DNA from: Aurantimicrobium sp. MWH-Uga1
GTDB taxonomy: Bacteria > Actinomycetota > Actinomycetes > Actinomycetales > Microbacteriaceae
Length of the DNA stretch: 64,000 nucleotides
Direction: 5' to 3'
Assembly (NCBI RefSeq): GCF_003325955.1
Contig: NZ_CP030929.1
Coordinates: forward strand, 868,001 to 932,000
Shown here: positions 56,678-64,000 of the stretch, piece after piece
How the letters are laid out: each line of letters begins with the position of its first letter
Numbering within the stretch: position 1 is the stretch's first letter
Made by a program: the position numbers and the translations under genes
Notes under the pieces: generated by a model
What the model saw: the letters and a program-made list of their open reading frames with translations, nothing else
Told to the model about the DNA's origin: nothing
Database searches by the model: none

Positions 56678-57430
56678 ATGAACGCGCGCGCAATCGGTAT
56701 CGATATTGGTGGAACTGGCATCAAGGGTGGATTGGTTGATGTTGATTCCGGAGAAATCATTGGGGAACGCATCCGGGTCGCTACGCCTGTCGGAGGTGAG
56801 CCTGAAGATATAGCTCGCGTTGTCAAGGATGTCGTTGAACAGCTCAATGTGGGCGAAGATGTTCCGGTTGGAATTTGTTTCCCCAGCTCCATTCGTCACG
56901 GTGTTACCACACTTGCAGCCAATATTTCCAAGCGATGGATTGGATTTGAAGCAGAGAAGTTTTTTGAAGAACAACTTGGACGCAACATTCACTTTGTGAA
57001 CGATGCTGACGCTGCAGGCTATGCCGAAGTTGTCTATGGGGCGGCCAAGGACCAAGAAGGGCTAGTCATCATGACAACCTTAGGCACCGGCATCGGTGGA
57101 GCAATGATCTATAACGGCGTCTTGATCCCTAATGCTGAACTGGGGCATCTCGAAATTGACGGAGTAGACGCTGAGAAGCGTGCTGCGGGGGTTATACGTG
57201 AACGTGAGGGCCTTACCTACGAGGAATGGGCACAGCGCCTTCAGCGCTACTACAGCCACGTTGAGATGTTGTTCTCCCCCGAGCTCTTCATTGTTGGTGG
57301 AGGTATTTCGAAAAGCCACGAACAGTTCTTGCCCCTACTGAACCTGCGCACACCCATAGTTCCAGCCAAGCTACTCAACAAAGCAGGCATTATGGGTGCC
57401 GCAAAGTTGGCTTACGATTTAGCCGAATAG
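56678..57430 (+). CDS. ppgK: Polyphosphate glucokinase
   Basis: 250 aa ROK-type kinase that phosphorylates glucose with polyphosphate or ATP. IGIDIGGTGIKGGLVD is the phosphate loop, FVNDADAAGYAEVVYG holds the catalytic Asp, TTLGTGIGGAMIYNG follows, and the C-terminal LFIVGGGISKSHEQFLPLL is typical of actinobacterial PPGK. TAAGGA precedes the ATG. The stop abuts the 3' end of rnpB on the opposite strand. Confidence 0.94.
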   Translation: MNARAIGIDIGGTGIKGGLVDVDSGEIIGERIRVATPVGGEPEDIARVVKDVVEQLNVGEDVPVGICFPSSIRHGVTTLAANISKRWIGFEAEKFFEEQLGRNIHFVNDADAAGYAEVVYGAAKDQEGLVIMTTLGTGIGGAMIYNGVLIPNAELGHLEIDGVDAEKRAAGVIREREGLTYEEWAQRLQRYYSHVEMLFSPELFIVGGGISKSHEQFLPLLNLRTPIVPAKLLNKAGIMGAAKLAYDLAE

Positions 57431-57801
57431 GAGAATGGGCCGGCTAATACGCCGGGTTCTGTCGGTTTCCCGTGACGGCCATCTATCTCGAAATTACGTT
57501 GCCGCAATTTTCTAGCGGTCTACCCGAGAACTCAGCGAGTAGCTTCACCGTTCTCTGTCTGACCTTGCTCCGGGCGAGGTTTACCTAGCCAGTCTGGTCA
57601 CCCAGGCTGCTGGTGGTCTCTTACACCACCGTTTCATCCTTACCGCCGGCGAACCGGAGGCGGTTTACTTTCTGTTGCACTATTCTCGCGGGTTACCCCG
57701 GGTGGGTGTTACCCACCGCCCTACTCTGTGGAGCCCGGACGTTCCTCGGTGATGAAGGAAACTTCACCAACGCGACCGTCTTGCCGACCCATTCTTCTTC
57801 A
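57431..57801 (-). ncRNA. rnpB: RNase P RNA (bacterial class A)
   Basis: About 370 nt on the minus strand. Conserved core CR-I reads GAGGAACGTCCGGGCTCC, the 3' core ends ACAGAACCCGGCG, and the ends pair in P1 (GAATGGGTCGGC with GCCGGCCCATTC, one G-U). Catalytic subunit that matures tRNA 5' ends. Ends are estimated from P1. The 3' end touches the ppgK stop codon, so any terminator would have to lie opposite ppgK. Confidence 0.95.
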
Positions 57802-57807
57802 GCTTTC

Positions 57808-57836
57808 AGTCTAGGACAGTACTTCAGGCCTGAAAA
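57808..57836 (-). promoter_or_regulatory. Candidate rnpB promoter
   Basis: TAGACT (57808-57813) with TTTTCA (4 of 6 against TTGACA) 17 bases upstream. The start would fall near 57801, just before P1. The -35 lies in the end of the RNase H gene. Confidence 0.5.
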
Positions 57837-58246
57837 GAATCGCGAATATCCATTGATTTATTGGCTGCAGCATCAGCCAACGCATTTTGTAGTCGTGGAA
57901 CCCATTCGTAGGTGACAGCCCTGTTACCAATAACCTCGCGAGCTTGTGCTGCCATTTGCGCCATATCAGGATGTTTTATCTTCCAACGGCCAGTCATTTG
58001 CTCAACAACTAGCTTGGAGTCCATGCGAACGTGGACGAGAGCACCTGGGTCGATTTCGTAGGCGCGAATCAAACCGGCAAGTAATCCGTTGTATTCCGCA
58101 ACATTGTTGGTAGCAACGCCGACGTACGCCCCGACAGTGGCAAGAACCTGCTGGCTTTCGCCATCAATAACTACCGCTCCACCAGCAGCAATTCCGGGGT
58201 TACCCCGAGAGCCCCCATCTGCCTCAATAATGAGTTGACGTGGCAT
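57824..58246 (-). CDS. RNase HI-like (reverse transcriptase-like) domain protein
   Basis: 140 aa from ATG 58246 (MPRQLIIEADGGSRGNPG). RNase H fold with the first catalytic Asp in EADGGSRGNPG, the Glu in NVAEYNGLLAGL, the Asp in VRMDSKLVVEQMTG and a late Asp in LADAAANKSMD. Same position as the N-terminal domain of Mycobacterium Rv2228c, but without the phosphatase domain fused there. Begins one base after the zinc-ribbon-family gene stop; both are one unit. Degrades RNA in RNA-DNA hybrids, by family. Confidence 0.9.
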   Translation of the reverse strand: MPRQLIIEADGGSRGNPGIAAGGAVVIDGESQQVLATVGAYVGVATNNVAEYNGLLAGLIRAYEIDPGALVHVRMDSKLVVEQMTGRWKIKHPDMAQMAAQAREVIGNRAVTYEWVPRLQNALADAAANKSMDIRDSFQA

Positions 58247-58247
58247 G

Positions 58248-58982
58248 TTACAGACCAGACTCATTAGTTCGCACGAGAATGCAGGAGCTGTCTGGGCAGA
58301 TCACAACATCATCGGGTGCGGCAGCACGAATAGCATCGAGATCTGTGGAAGTAAGTTCAACCCCACTACCACCGGTGACGCGTCGGGTGAGTAAAGCTGC
58401 TCCGATGCCATAACGAGCGCGTTGGCGTTCATACAGCTCAATCAGATCTGCAGGAAGTGACTGCGCCAACGCTGCTCTTTCACTTGAAACTTGAGCAATC
58501 TCGCGGTCATATTCTGCTTCTTTGCTGGCAATAGCTGCGGCCAGCTCGCTTCGCTGAGCATCCAGTGCATCACGCTGGGCAATGACGGAAGCAACTTCAG
58601 CCTCGGCATCTTCAACATTTTGCATCACAACAAGCTCAGCATCTTCAAGGTTTGATTTGCGAGTTGCTAGTGAAGCGAGCTCTGCTTCGAGCGCTTGAAC
58701 TTCCTTTGCTGACACGGCACCGCTTTCACGTTGTTTGTCTTTTGCGATGCGCTCATCCACAACGCGTACGTCATCTTCGATTCGAGATAGTTCAACCTTT
58801 GCGTCATCGAGCACACCTTGGGCAGCAATGAGTTCCTGAGAAAACTCACGCAACCGAGTCTGAAGTTCCGCCAACTCTTTCTGCTCGGCAATATGTGCAC
58901 TAGCATGTGTCAGTTGGGCAATGCGGTTGTCCTGCTCCTGCAGTGTGAGCAGAGCTAACTGATTTTCGGGGCTTGCTTTCAC
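58248..58982 (-). CDS. CT398-family coiled-coil protein with eroded zinc ribbon
   Basis: 244 aa. Residues about 15-180 form a long charged coiled coil. The C-terminal zinc-ribbon region (normally CxxC...CxxC) reads RVTGGSGVELTS then DDVVICPDSSCILVRTNESGL: the first cysteine pair is missing and the second is spaced C-x4-C. The rest of the family pattern (ELYERQRARYGIGAALL, ILVRT) is retained. Cotranscribed with the RNase H gene, as in mycobacteria (Rv2229c-Rv2228c). Start GTG 58982, with AGAGAGAAG upstream. Confidence 0.87.
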   Translation of the reverse strand: MKASPENQLALLTLQEQDNRIAQLTHASAHIAEQKELAELQTRLREFSQELIAAQGVLDDAKVELSRIEDDVRVVDERIAKDKQRESGAVSAKEVQALEAELASLATRKSNLEDAELVVMQNVEDAEAEVASVIAQRDALDAQRSELAAAIASKEAEYDREIAQVSSERAALAQSLPADLIELYERQRARYGIGAALLTRRVTGGSGVELTSTDLDAIRAAAPDDVVICPDSSCILVRTNESGL

Positions 58983-59020
58983 TGGAACTTCTCTCTTGAA
59001 CTGTGTGGGGAGCGATACTT

Positions 59021-59836
59021 CTACTGTACGACGAGGAAATCCCAGGGGTCTGTTCTCACATCCGAGACTTCTATGTGAATATTCGGAAATGCTTTCTTCA
59101 ATTGCGCACCGGCGACATCAAGCCATAACCATTCAGCAGCCCAATGTGAAATATCAATCAGCGCAGGGCCTGACCCAAGAAGTGCTTGTTCGCGGAATTC
59201 TTGTGCTGGGTGGTGACGTAAATCTGAGGTGATGTACACATCAGAACTGAGCACTAAGTGGTTAGAAAGCAAAGAATCTCCTGCTCCACCGCAGAGCGAA
59301 ATGGTGGAAACCTCTTGATCAAAATTTCCCGAAACCTTTACTCCACCAGCAGTGTGAGGAAGCACAGTTGCTAGATGTTGAGCTAGAGCACCTAGGGTCA
59401 TAGGAGAAGAAAGCTCACCGGTGCGACCAATGCCAGTTCCTACCTCACTGGAGGCAACTAATGGCTTCAGGTTACTCAACCCTATTCGCTGAGCTATAAC
59501 ATCGGAGACCCCGTCAGTGACCACGTCTGCGTTTGTGTGTGCTGCGAGCAACGCAACACCAGAGCGAATGAGCTTCGAAACCAAATGCCCCTTATAGCGA
59601 TCCTCAGCTACGGAGGTTACAGAGCGCATCAACAACGGGTGGTGGGTGAGTAACAGGTCTGCATTGATGTCACAGGCTTGAGTGACAGTTTCGGAGACTG
59701 CGTCGACTGCGAGAAGAATCCGTGTGACTTCTTGATTGAGGGAACCAACCACAAGTCCCGGTGCATCCCACTCCTCTGCGCCAGATAGAGGCCACAGTGT
59801 GTGGGCATAGTCAACAACTTCTCGAAGGGTGGTCAC
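59021..59836 (-). CDS. Nif3-like dinuclear metal-centre protein
   Basis: 271 aa. The Nif3/YbgI family is recognised by EEWDAPGLVVGS, LLLAVDAVSETV, DLLLTHHPLL (metal His pair), VALLAAHTNADV and the C-terminal DISHWAAEWLWL. Family members bind two metals; GTP cyclohydrolase activity was reported for one relative. Function here unknown. GTG start with TAGGCT exactly six bases upstream, which contains the stop of the preceding gene. Followed by the coiled-coil protein. Confidence 0.93.
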   Translation of the reverse strand: MTTLREVVDYAHTLWPLSGAEEWDAPGLVVGSLNQEVTRILLAVDAVSETVTQACDINADLLLTHHPLLMRSVTSVAEDRYKGHLVSKLIRSGVALLAAHTNADVVTDGVSDVIAQRIGLSNLKPLVASSEVGTGIGRTGELSSPMTLGALAQHLATVLPHTAGGVKVSGNFDQEVSTISLCGGAGDSLLSNHLVLSSDVYITSDLRHHPAQEFREQALLGSGPALIDISHWAAEWLWLDVAGAQLKKAFPNIHIEVSDVRTDPWDFLVVQ

Positions 59837-59842
59837 GATTCG

Positions 59843-59848
59843 AGCCTA
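59843..59848 (-). promoter_or_regulatory. Candidate -10 box of leaderless nif3, inside preceding stop codon
   Basis: TAGGCT on the minus strand; its first three bases are the TAG stop of the acidic-protein gene. CGAATC and the nif3 GTG follow. Confidence 0.5.
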
Positions 59849-60622
59849 GTCGTCAGAATTCGCTCCGAAAACGAGTTCATCAAAAGTCGGACGTGGTGCA
59901 AATGAACTCAGTGGGTTATTTGAGCGAACGCGAGGAACCTCAGTTTCCGCAACAACATCCACTTCAAGAACTTCTTCAACTACTTCTTCCACAACAGGGA
60001 CGGAGTACTCAACAGGTGGCGCCTCTTGAACCGGAGAAATGAGAACAGGAGGAGCAACGACAGGGACTGGTTGGCTCACTAAGACTTCACCAAACATCTG
60101 TGGAATGGGTTCGGGACCGGCGGTTTCTGCAATAGTGGTAGCAACGACTAGCCCGTCGACACTGATCTCGGAGAGAATACGTTCGGCAATCACCTGAGCA
60201 TCTTCGACGACGTCTTCAACGAGGACATCTTCCACCACTACGTGATCATCAATCACAGCTGCCGTGACAGTTTCCTCAGCAATGTAGGTGATGGGCTGAG
60301 TGTGTTCCAGGGTTGATTCGTCAACCACGGGCTGAAACTGCTCGACGACCGTTTCTTGAACGACGACAACCTCGGAAGTGTCCTCCAAGAGAGCGCCAAA
60401 AAGCTCATCAATGCCGGTGTCTTCGGCCTCTTCCGCCACGTCAACCTCAGGACCAGGGCTCTCCACAAATGGGCTAGGGGTAACCTCAACTTGCTCAGTG
60501 GGAGGAACTGGTGTTTGCGCTGCTGGCGCAGTGCCTCGCATGAGGCGCATCTGCTCTTCTAGCAAGTGAGCGAGCTCCTCGTCAGAGTGGGGTTGAAATG
60601 ATGGCTGTTGTTCTTCAGACAC
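59846..60622 (-). CDS. Acidic low-complexity protein with SepH-like C-terminal peptide
   Basis: 258 aa, not a family I can name. Residues about 12-30 form a likely helix (SDEELAHLLEEQMRLMRG); residues 35-230 are Glu/Val/Pro-rich and probably disordered, with repeats such as VVVEDVLVEDVVEDA and PVVEEVVEEVLEVDVVAE. The last 17 residues, APRPTFDELVFGANSDD, closely resemble the end of SepH (PSWDDIVFGTRSDD) in the same window. Start GTG with GGAGG eight bases upstream. Repeats make it hypervariable. Possible cell-division partner; hypothesis only. Confidence 0.75.
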   Translation of the reverse strand: MSEEQQPSFQPHSDEELAHLLEEQMRLMRGTAPAAQTPVPPTEQVEVTPSPFVESPGPEVDVAEEAEDTGIDELFGALLEDTSEVVVVQETVVEQFQPVVDESTLEHTQPITYIAEETVTAAVIDDHVVVEDVLVEDVVEDAQVIAERILSEISVDGLVVATTIAETAGPEPIPQMFGEVLVSQPVPVVAPPVLISPVQEAPPVEYSVPVVEEVVEEVLEVDVVAETEVPRVRSNNPLSSFAPRPTFDELVFGANSDD

Positions 60623-60714
60623 GATCGCACCTCCTCAGACGACAGGGGGAAATCCCCTCAAAGCACCCTACTTGAACTCAGTAGGTTTTCCTAAAACCTC
60701 GAACCCGGGTGTTG

Positions 60715-60750
60715 AAAAAATAGAAAAAGCGCCACTTTTCAGTGACGCTC
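60715..60750 (-). terminator. Terminator after tRNA-Val(TAC)
   Basis: Minus-strand stem AGCGTCACT / AGTGGCGCT (one T-G pair) with a GAAA-type loop, then TTTTTC and a further run of T. Confidence 0.85.
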
Positions 60751-60761
60751 TTTCGCACGAG

Positions 60762-60834
60762 TGGGCCCTACCGGGCTCGAACCGATGACATCCACGGTGT
60801 AAACGTGGCGCTCTACCAACTGAGCTAAAGGCCC
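60762..60834 (-). tRNA. tRNA-Val (anticodon TAC)
   Basis: Minus-strand cloverleaf: acceptor GGGCCTT with AGGGCCC, D-arm TAGCTCAGTTGGTAGAG, anticodon loop with TAC (loop TTTACAC), T-loop TTCGAGC, discriminator A. CCA not encoded. A stand-alone gene with its own terminator. Confidence 0.95.
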
Positions 60835-60849
60835 GTGCAGAAAACCATA

Positions 60850-61308
60850 TTACAGGTTTTCCACCAGCTCTTTGTACGCTGCCAAATCACGAGGAGCTCC
60901 GGGCTCAGTAACGAACTGGCCTGCGAGGTTTCCGTCTTTATCAATTACGAAAGTTCCCCGGTTTGCAAAACCTTTGTCTTCGAGGAAGACGCCGTACTTT
61001 GATGCAACTGCGCCGTGTGGCCACATATCAGAAAGAAGAGAGAAGTCGTAGTTTTCTTTTTCTGCAAAAACTCGCAGCGTGGGGCTGGAATCAACAGAGA
61101 TGGCAAGCAGTTCAACATTGTTGTTGTTAAAAACTGAAATGTTGTCACGCAGTTCACACAGTTCGCCCGTGCAAATGCCAGTGAAAGCAAGAGGATAGAA
61201 AACCACTACGACGGGTTTCACCCCACGGAACTGTGAGAGGGAAATTTCCTCGCCAAATTGATTCTTCAGTGTGAAATCTGGTGCGGGTGCTCCTACGGTG
61301 AGGGCCAT
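60850..61308 (-). CDS. AhpE/Bcp-type peroxiredoxin
   Basis: 152 aa from ATG 61308 (MALTVGAPAPDF) with AGGAGT upstream. Peroxidatic Cys46 lies in PLAFTGICTGEL and a second cysteine, Cys51, follows at C-x4-C, as in two-cysteine Bcp proteins; mycobacterial AhpE lacks that second cysteine. SVDSSPTLRVFAEKENYDFSLLSD and the WPHGAVASKYGV segment fit the AhpE group. Reduces hydroperoxides. Divergent from aceE, 190 bases apart. Confidence 0.92.
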   Translation of the reverse strand: MALTVGAPAPDFTLKNQFGEEISLSQFRGVKPVVVVFYPLAFTGICTGELCELRDNISVFNNNNVELLAISVDSSPTLRVFAEKENYDFSLLSDMWPHGAVASKYGVFLEDKGFANRGTFVIDKDGNLAGQFVTEPGAPRDLAAYKELVENL

Positions 61309-61466
61309 CTCAATACTCCTGTGGTTTGTGGACTGTAGATAGAACAATCCTAAATGTGTTGTGGCTTGTCTCTGCCACCAAGTTAATGTCTAGGGCTTGC
61401 TCTCGATAGAGTGTTACACAGCATTCTGTTTGTAATCCAGGCAATGCACTCCCTCCCCTAAATGCA

Positions 61467-61483
61467 TAGGCATGATCTGCCTA
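61467..61483. promoter_or_regulatory. Inverted repeat before aceE
   Basis: TAGGCA-TGATC-TGCCTA, perfect 6-bp arms around five bases, ending 15 bases before the aceE GTG and directly before its ribosome binding site (AAAGAGG). A repressor site or an mRNA hairpin covering the leader. Confidence 0.5.
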
Positions 61484-61498
61484 AAGAAAGAGGTTGTT

Positions 61499-64000
61499 GT
61501 GACGGTTAACGACCAAGATCCATATTCGGTCACTAACTATGACGCAGATCCCCAAGAAACTGCCGAATGGAAAGAATCTCTTGATGCAGTAGTCGAGGCT
61601 CAGGGACACGAACGTGGTCGCGAGATCATGCTCAGCCTCTTGCGTCGCTCCAAGGAGCTTCACCTGGGCGTCCCCATGGTTCCGACAACCGATTACCTCA
61701 ATACCATTGCCCCTGAGAATGAACCAGCGTTCCCCGGCGATGAAGAAACAGAACGTCGTTACCGCGCCTGGATTCGCTGGAACGCCGCCATGATTGTGCA
61801 CCGCGCACAGCGTCCAGGTATTGGTGTGGGTGGCCACATCTCGAGCTACGCCTCCTCTTCTTCGCTCTACGAAGTGGGCTTCAACCACTTCTTCCGCGGT
61901 CAAGATCACCCCGGTGGTGGAGACCAAATCTTTGTGCAGGGGCACGCATCCCCCGGTGTGTACGCCCGTGCATTCCTTGAGGGACGCCTGAACGAAAACC
62001 AACTTGATGGTTTCCGCCAGGAAAAGTCTCACGCCGGCGGAGGACTATCCTCGTACCCACACCCTCGCCTGATGCCTGATTTCTGGCAATTCCCCACCGT
62101 GTCGATGGGTCTTGGCCCAATCAACGCGATTTACCAGGCACAACTCAATCGTTACCTCACCAACCGTGGCATCAAGGATGCTTCTGACCAGCAGGTCTGG
62201 GCATTCCTGGGTGATGGTGAAATGGACGAGGTCGAATCACGCGGACAGCTTCAGGTAGCTGCCAACGAAGGACTCGACAACCTCAACTTCGTCATCAACT
62301 GCAACTTGCAGCGTCTCGATGGTCCCGTGCGTGGTAACGGAAAGATCATTCAGGAACTCGAAAGCTTCTTCCGTGGTGCTGGATGGAACGTCATTAAGGT
62401 CATCTGGGGTCGTGAATGGGATTCACTTCTGGCAAACGACCATGATGGTGCCCTGCGCACACTGATGAACGTCACTCCTGATGGTGACTTCCAGACCTAC
62501 AAGACTGAAGATGGTGCCTTTGTTCGCGAGAACTTCTTTGCTCGAGACCCACGCGCACTCAAGCTGGTAGAACACATGAGCGACGACGACGTCTGGAAGC
62601 TCAAGCGCGGTGGCCACGACTACAACAAGGTTTACGCTGCATTCAAGGCTGCTTCCGAGCATAAGGGTCAACCCACCGTCATCCTGGCTCACACCATCAA
62701 GGGATACGGCCTAGGTAAGCACTTCGAAGGTCGAAACGCGACCCACCAGATGAAGAAAATGAAGCTTGACGATCTCAAGCTCATGCGTGACTTCCTTAAG
62801 ATCCCGATCAGCGATGCGGTTCTTGAGGAAAACCCCTACATGCCTCCCTACTACAAGCCTGAGGAACATGACCCCAGCCTGCAGTACATGCATGAACGTC
62901 GTCGTGAACTCGGTGGATACCTTCCAGAGCGTCGCACGAAGTACACACAAATACCCCTGCCTGAGCCAAAGACTTACGAAATTGCGGCAAAGGGTTCCGG
63001 TGTGCAAGAGGTGGCCACCACGATGGGATTTGTGCGCCTCCTCAAGGACATGATCAAGGACAAGGAATTTGGTCCTCGCATCGTGCCCATCATCCCTGAC
63101 GAGGCTCGTACCTTCGGTATGGATGCATTCTTCCCCAACGCAAAGATATACAACCCCAACGGTCAGCACTACATGTCCGTGGACCGTGATCTTCTTCTTG
63201 CTTACAAGGAAGACCCTGCAGGAACCATCATTCACGTAGGTATTAATGAGGCTGGTGCTCTTGCCGCATTCACTGCAGTGGGTAGCTCGTATTCCACACA
63301 GGGTGAAATACTCATTCCGATCTACGTCTTCTACTCGATGTTTGGATTCCAGCGCACAGGAGATGCCTTGTGGCTCGCGGGTGACCAGATGGTCCGAGGC
63401 TTTGTAATCGGCGCAACTGCAGGTCGCACCACACTGACCGGTGAGGGCCTCCAGCACGCTGACGGGCACTCTCCGATTCTTGCTGCGACAAACCCCGCAG
63501 TGGTGACCTACGATCCTGCCTACACTTACGAAATCGGACACATCATGCGTGATGGTTTGCAGCGTATGTATGGCGGAACACATCCCGACCCCAACGTAAT
63601 GTACTACCTCACGGTGTACAACGAGCCCATCGTTCAGCCAGTTGAGCCAGAAGGTCTTGACGTTGAAGGTGTTCTGCGCGGCATCTATCGTTTGCAAGAA
63701 AACGACATGCCCGGAACCAAGGCTCAAATCTTGGCTTCTGGTGTGGCTGTTCCCTGGGCTCTTGAAGCGCAGAAGCTGCTTGCTGAAGACTGGAACATCT
63801 CTGCTGATGTGTGGTCCGTCACCTCGTGGAGTGAGCTTCGCCGAGACGGTGTTGCCGCAGACCACTTCAACATGATGAATCCAGAGTCCCCAGCACAGGT
63901 GCCCTACGTTACCCAGAAGCTCTCTGGTGCCGAAGGTCCATTCGTTGCTGTCACTGATTACAACCACATGGTTCCGGACATGATTCGCCCCTATGTTCCA
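61499..64000 (+). CDS. aceE: Pyruvate dehydrogenase E1 component (partial)
   Basis: 834 codons to the right edge; full-length AceE is about 910 aa, so roughly the last 75 are missing. Homodimeric E1 decarboxylates pyruvate and acetylates the lipoyl domain of E2. ThDP motif [17 protein letters not shown] with closing [28 protein letters not shown]-like [13 protein letters not shown] and [12 protein letters not shown] are present. GTG start at 61499 with AGAGG six bases upstream. In actinobacteria this E1 works with the E2 and E3 encoded elsewhere, here probably sucB and lpd at 40474-43280. Confidence 0.96.
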   Translation, partial: MTVNDQDPYSVTNYDADPQETAEWKESLDAVVEAQGHERGREIMLSLLRRSKELHLGVPMVPTTDYLNTIAPENEPAFPGDEETERRYRAWIRWNAAMIVHRAQRPGIGVGGHISSYASSSSLYEVGFNHFFRGQDHPGGGDQIFVQGHASPGVYARAFLEGRLNENQLDGFRQEKSHAGGGLSSYPHPRLMPDFWQFPTVSMGLGPINAIYQAQLNRYLTNRGIKDASDQQVWAFLGDGEMDEVESRGQLQVAANEGLDNLNFVINCNLQRLDGPVRGNGKIIQELESFFRGAGWNVIKVIWGREWDSLLANDHDGALRTLMNVTPDGDFQTYKTEDGAFVRENFFARDPRALKLVEHMSDDDVWKLKRGGHDYNKVYAAFKAASEHKGQPTVILAHTIKGYGLGKHFEGRNATHQMKKMKLDDLKLMRDFLKIPISDAVLEENPYMPPYYKPEEHDPSLQYMHERRRELGGYLPERRTKYTQIPLPEPKTYEIAAKGSGVQEVATTMGFVRLLKDMIKDKEFGPRIVPIIPDEARTFGMDAFFPNAKIYNPNGQHYMSVDRDLLLAYKEDPAGTIIHVGINEAGALAAFTAVGSSYSTQGEILIPIYVFYSMFGFQRTGDALWLAGDQMVRGFVIGATAGRTTLTGEGLQHADGHSPILAATNPAVVTYDPAYTYEIGHIMRDGLQRMYGGTHPDPNVMYYLTVYNEPIVQPVEPEGLDVEGVLRGIYRLQENDMPGTKAQILASGVAVPWALEAQKLLAEDWNISADVWSVTSWSELRRDGVAADHFNMMNPESPAQVPYVTQKLSGAEGPFVAVTDYNHMVPDMIRPYVP

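Noticed and set aside
57431..57801. Possible transfer-messenger RNA or other stable RNA on the plus strand
   Set aside because: The minus strand shows the RNase P core sequences and a P1 helix; plus-strand features do not match tmRNA.
60253..60489. Leu/Arg-rich minus-strand frame inside the acidic protein gene
   Set aside because: Out-of-frame reading of the repetitive acidic gene; the frame ending FDELVFGANSDD has the ribosome site and the SepH-like tail.
62711..63967. 418-codon minus-strand open frame opposite aceE
   Set aside because: aceE is a highly conserved gene with strong codon bias that keeps the opposite strand open; the antisense product has no recognisable domain.
1..64000. Search by eye for mobile elements, CRISPR arrays, toxin-antitoxin pairs and defence genes
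   Set aside because: No transposase, integrase, spaced direct-repeat array or defence-type gene was seen; tRNA genes have no duplicated 3' end that would mark an attachment site.

Overview
The window is a gene-dense housekeeping stretch of an actinobacterial chromosome with moderate GC. Gene content and order point to Microbacteriaceae, probably one of the small-genome aquatic lineages (Aquiluna/Rhodoluna/Aurantimicrobium type): thrS-HIT-pdxST-yebC-ruvCAB-yajC-secDF; DUF3000-rnd-thiolase-fadB-dxs-acnA; DUF3159-DUF3710-dut-DUF3093-DUF4193-sepH; sigA-DUF7455-parE; lipB-lipA-DUF4191-RDD-glnA-glnE-glnA2; panB-map-ppgK-rnpB. The genus is inference; the sequence alone supports the family-level statement best. 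I see no prophage, insertion sequence, CRISPR array, toxin-antitoxin pair or secondary-metabolite cluster, and no gene that looks frameshifted.

Layout. 1-9666 (minus) is one long apparent operon, thrS to secF, with overlapping or nearly abutting genes for threonyl-tRNA synthesis, PLP synthesis, Holliday-junction resolution and protein export. 9714-10040 holds three tRNA genes (Gly, Cys, Val) with a terminator. 10112-12752 carries two tandem ammonium transporters. 12893-21233 carries zapE, a sulfurtransferase/sufE pair, a RibD-like reductase, DUF3000, RNase D and a fadA-fadB beta-oxidation pair. 21230-28562 carries dxs, acnA, dut and four small actinobacterial DUF proteins. 28768-38824 is a cell-division/DNA-topology/transcription block (sepH, parC, parE, sigA, PAC2). 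38909-45757 carries pepA, lpd, sucB, lipB and lipA, so E2/E3 of 2-oxoacid dehydrogenases sit beside lipoate synthesis. 47157-52959 is glutamine synthetase control (glnA, glnE, glnA2). 52995-61308 carries nadE, panB, map, ppgK, rnpB, an RNase H, a zinc-ribbon-family protein, a Nif3-like protein, an acidic protein with a SepH-like tail, tRNA-Val and a peroxiredoxin. aceE runs off the right edge.

How it works together. The clearest regulatory story is nitrogen. glnA has a four-half-site array matching the published GlnR operator, and both amt genes have weaker arrays with the same 11-bp or 22-bp phasing. GlnE and a Tyr-containing GlnA imply adenylylation control, while GlnA2 lacks that Tyr. A second pattern is transcriptional economy: at least seven genes have a TANNNT box exactly six bases before the start codon, and seven more seven bases before it, as expected for leaderless mRNAs. 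In three places the -10 box contains the stop codon of the previous gene.

I did not find a clearly new multi-gene system. The most novel leads are the acidic protein at 59846-60622 that shares its C-terminal peptide with SepH, the 12-bp divergent map promoter pair, a 20-codon reading frame overlapping the sepH start, and palindromes in front of acnA and aceE.
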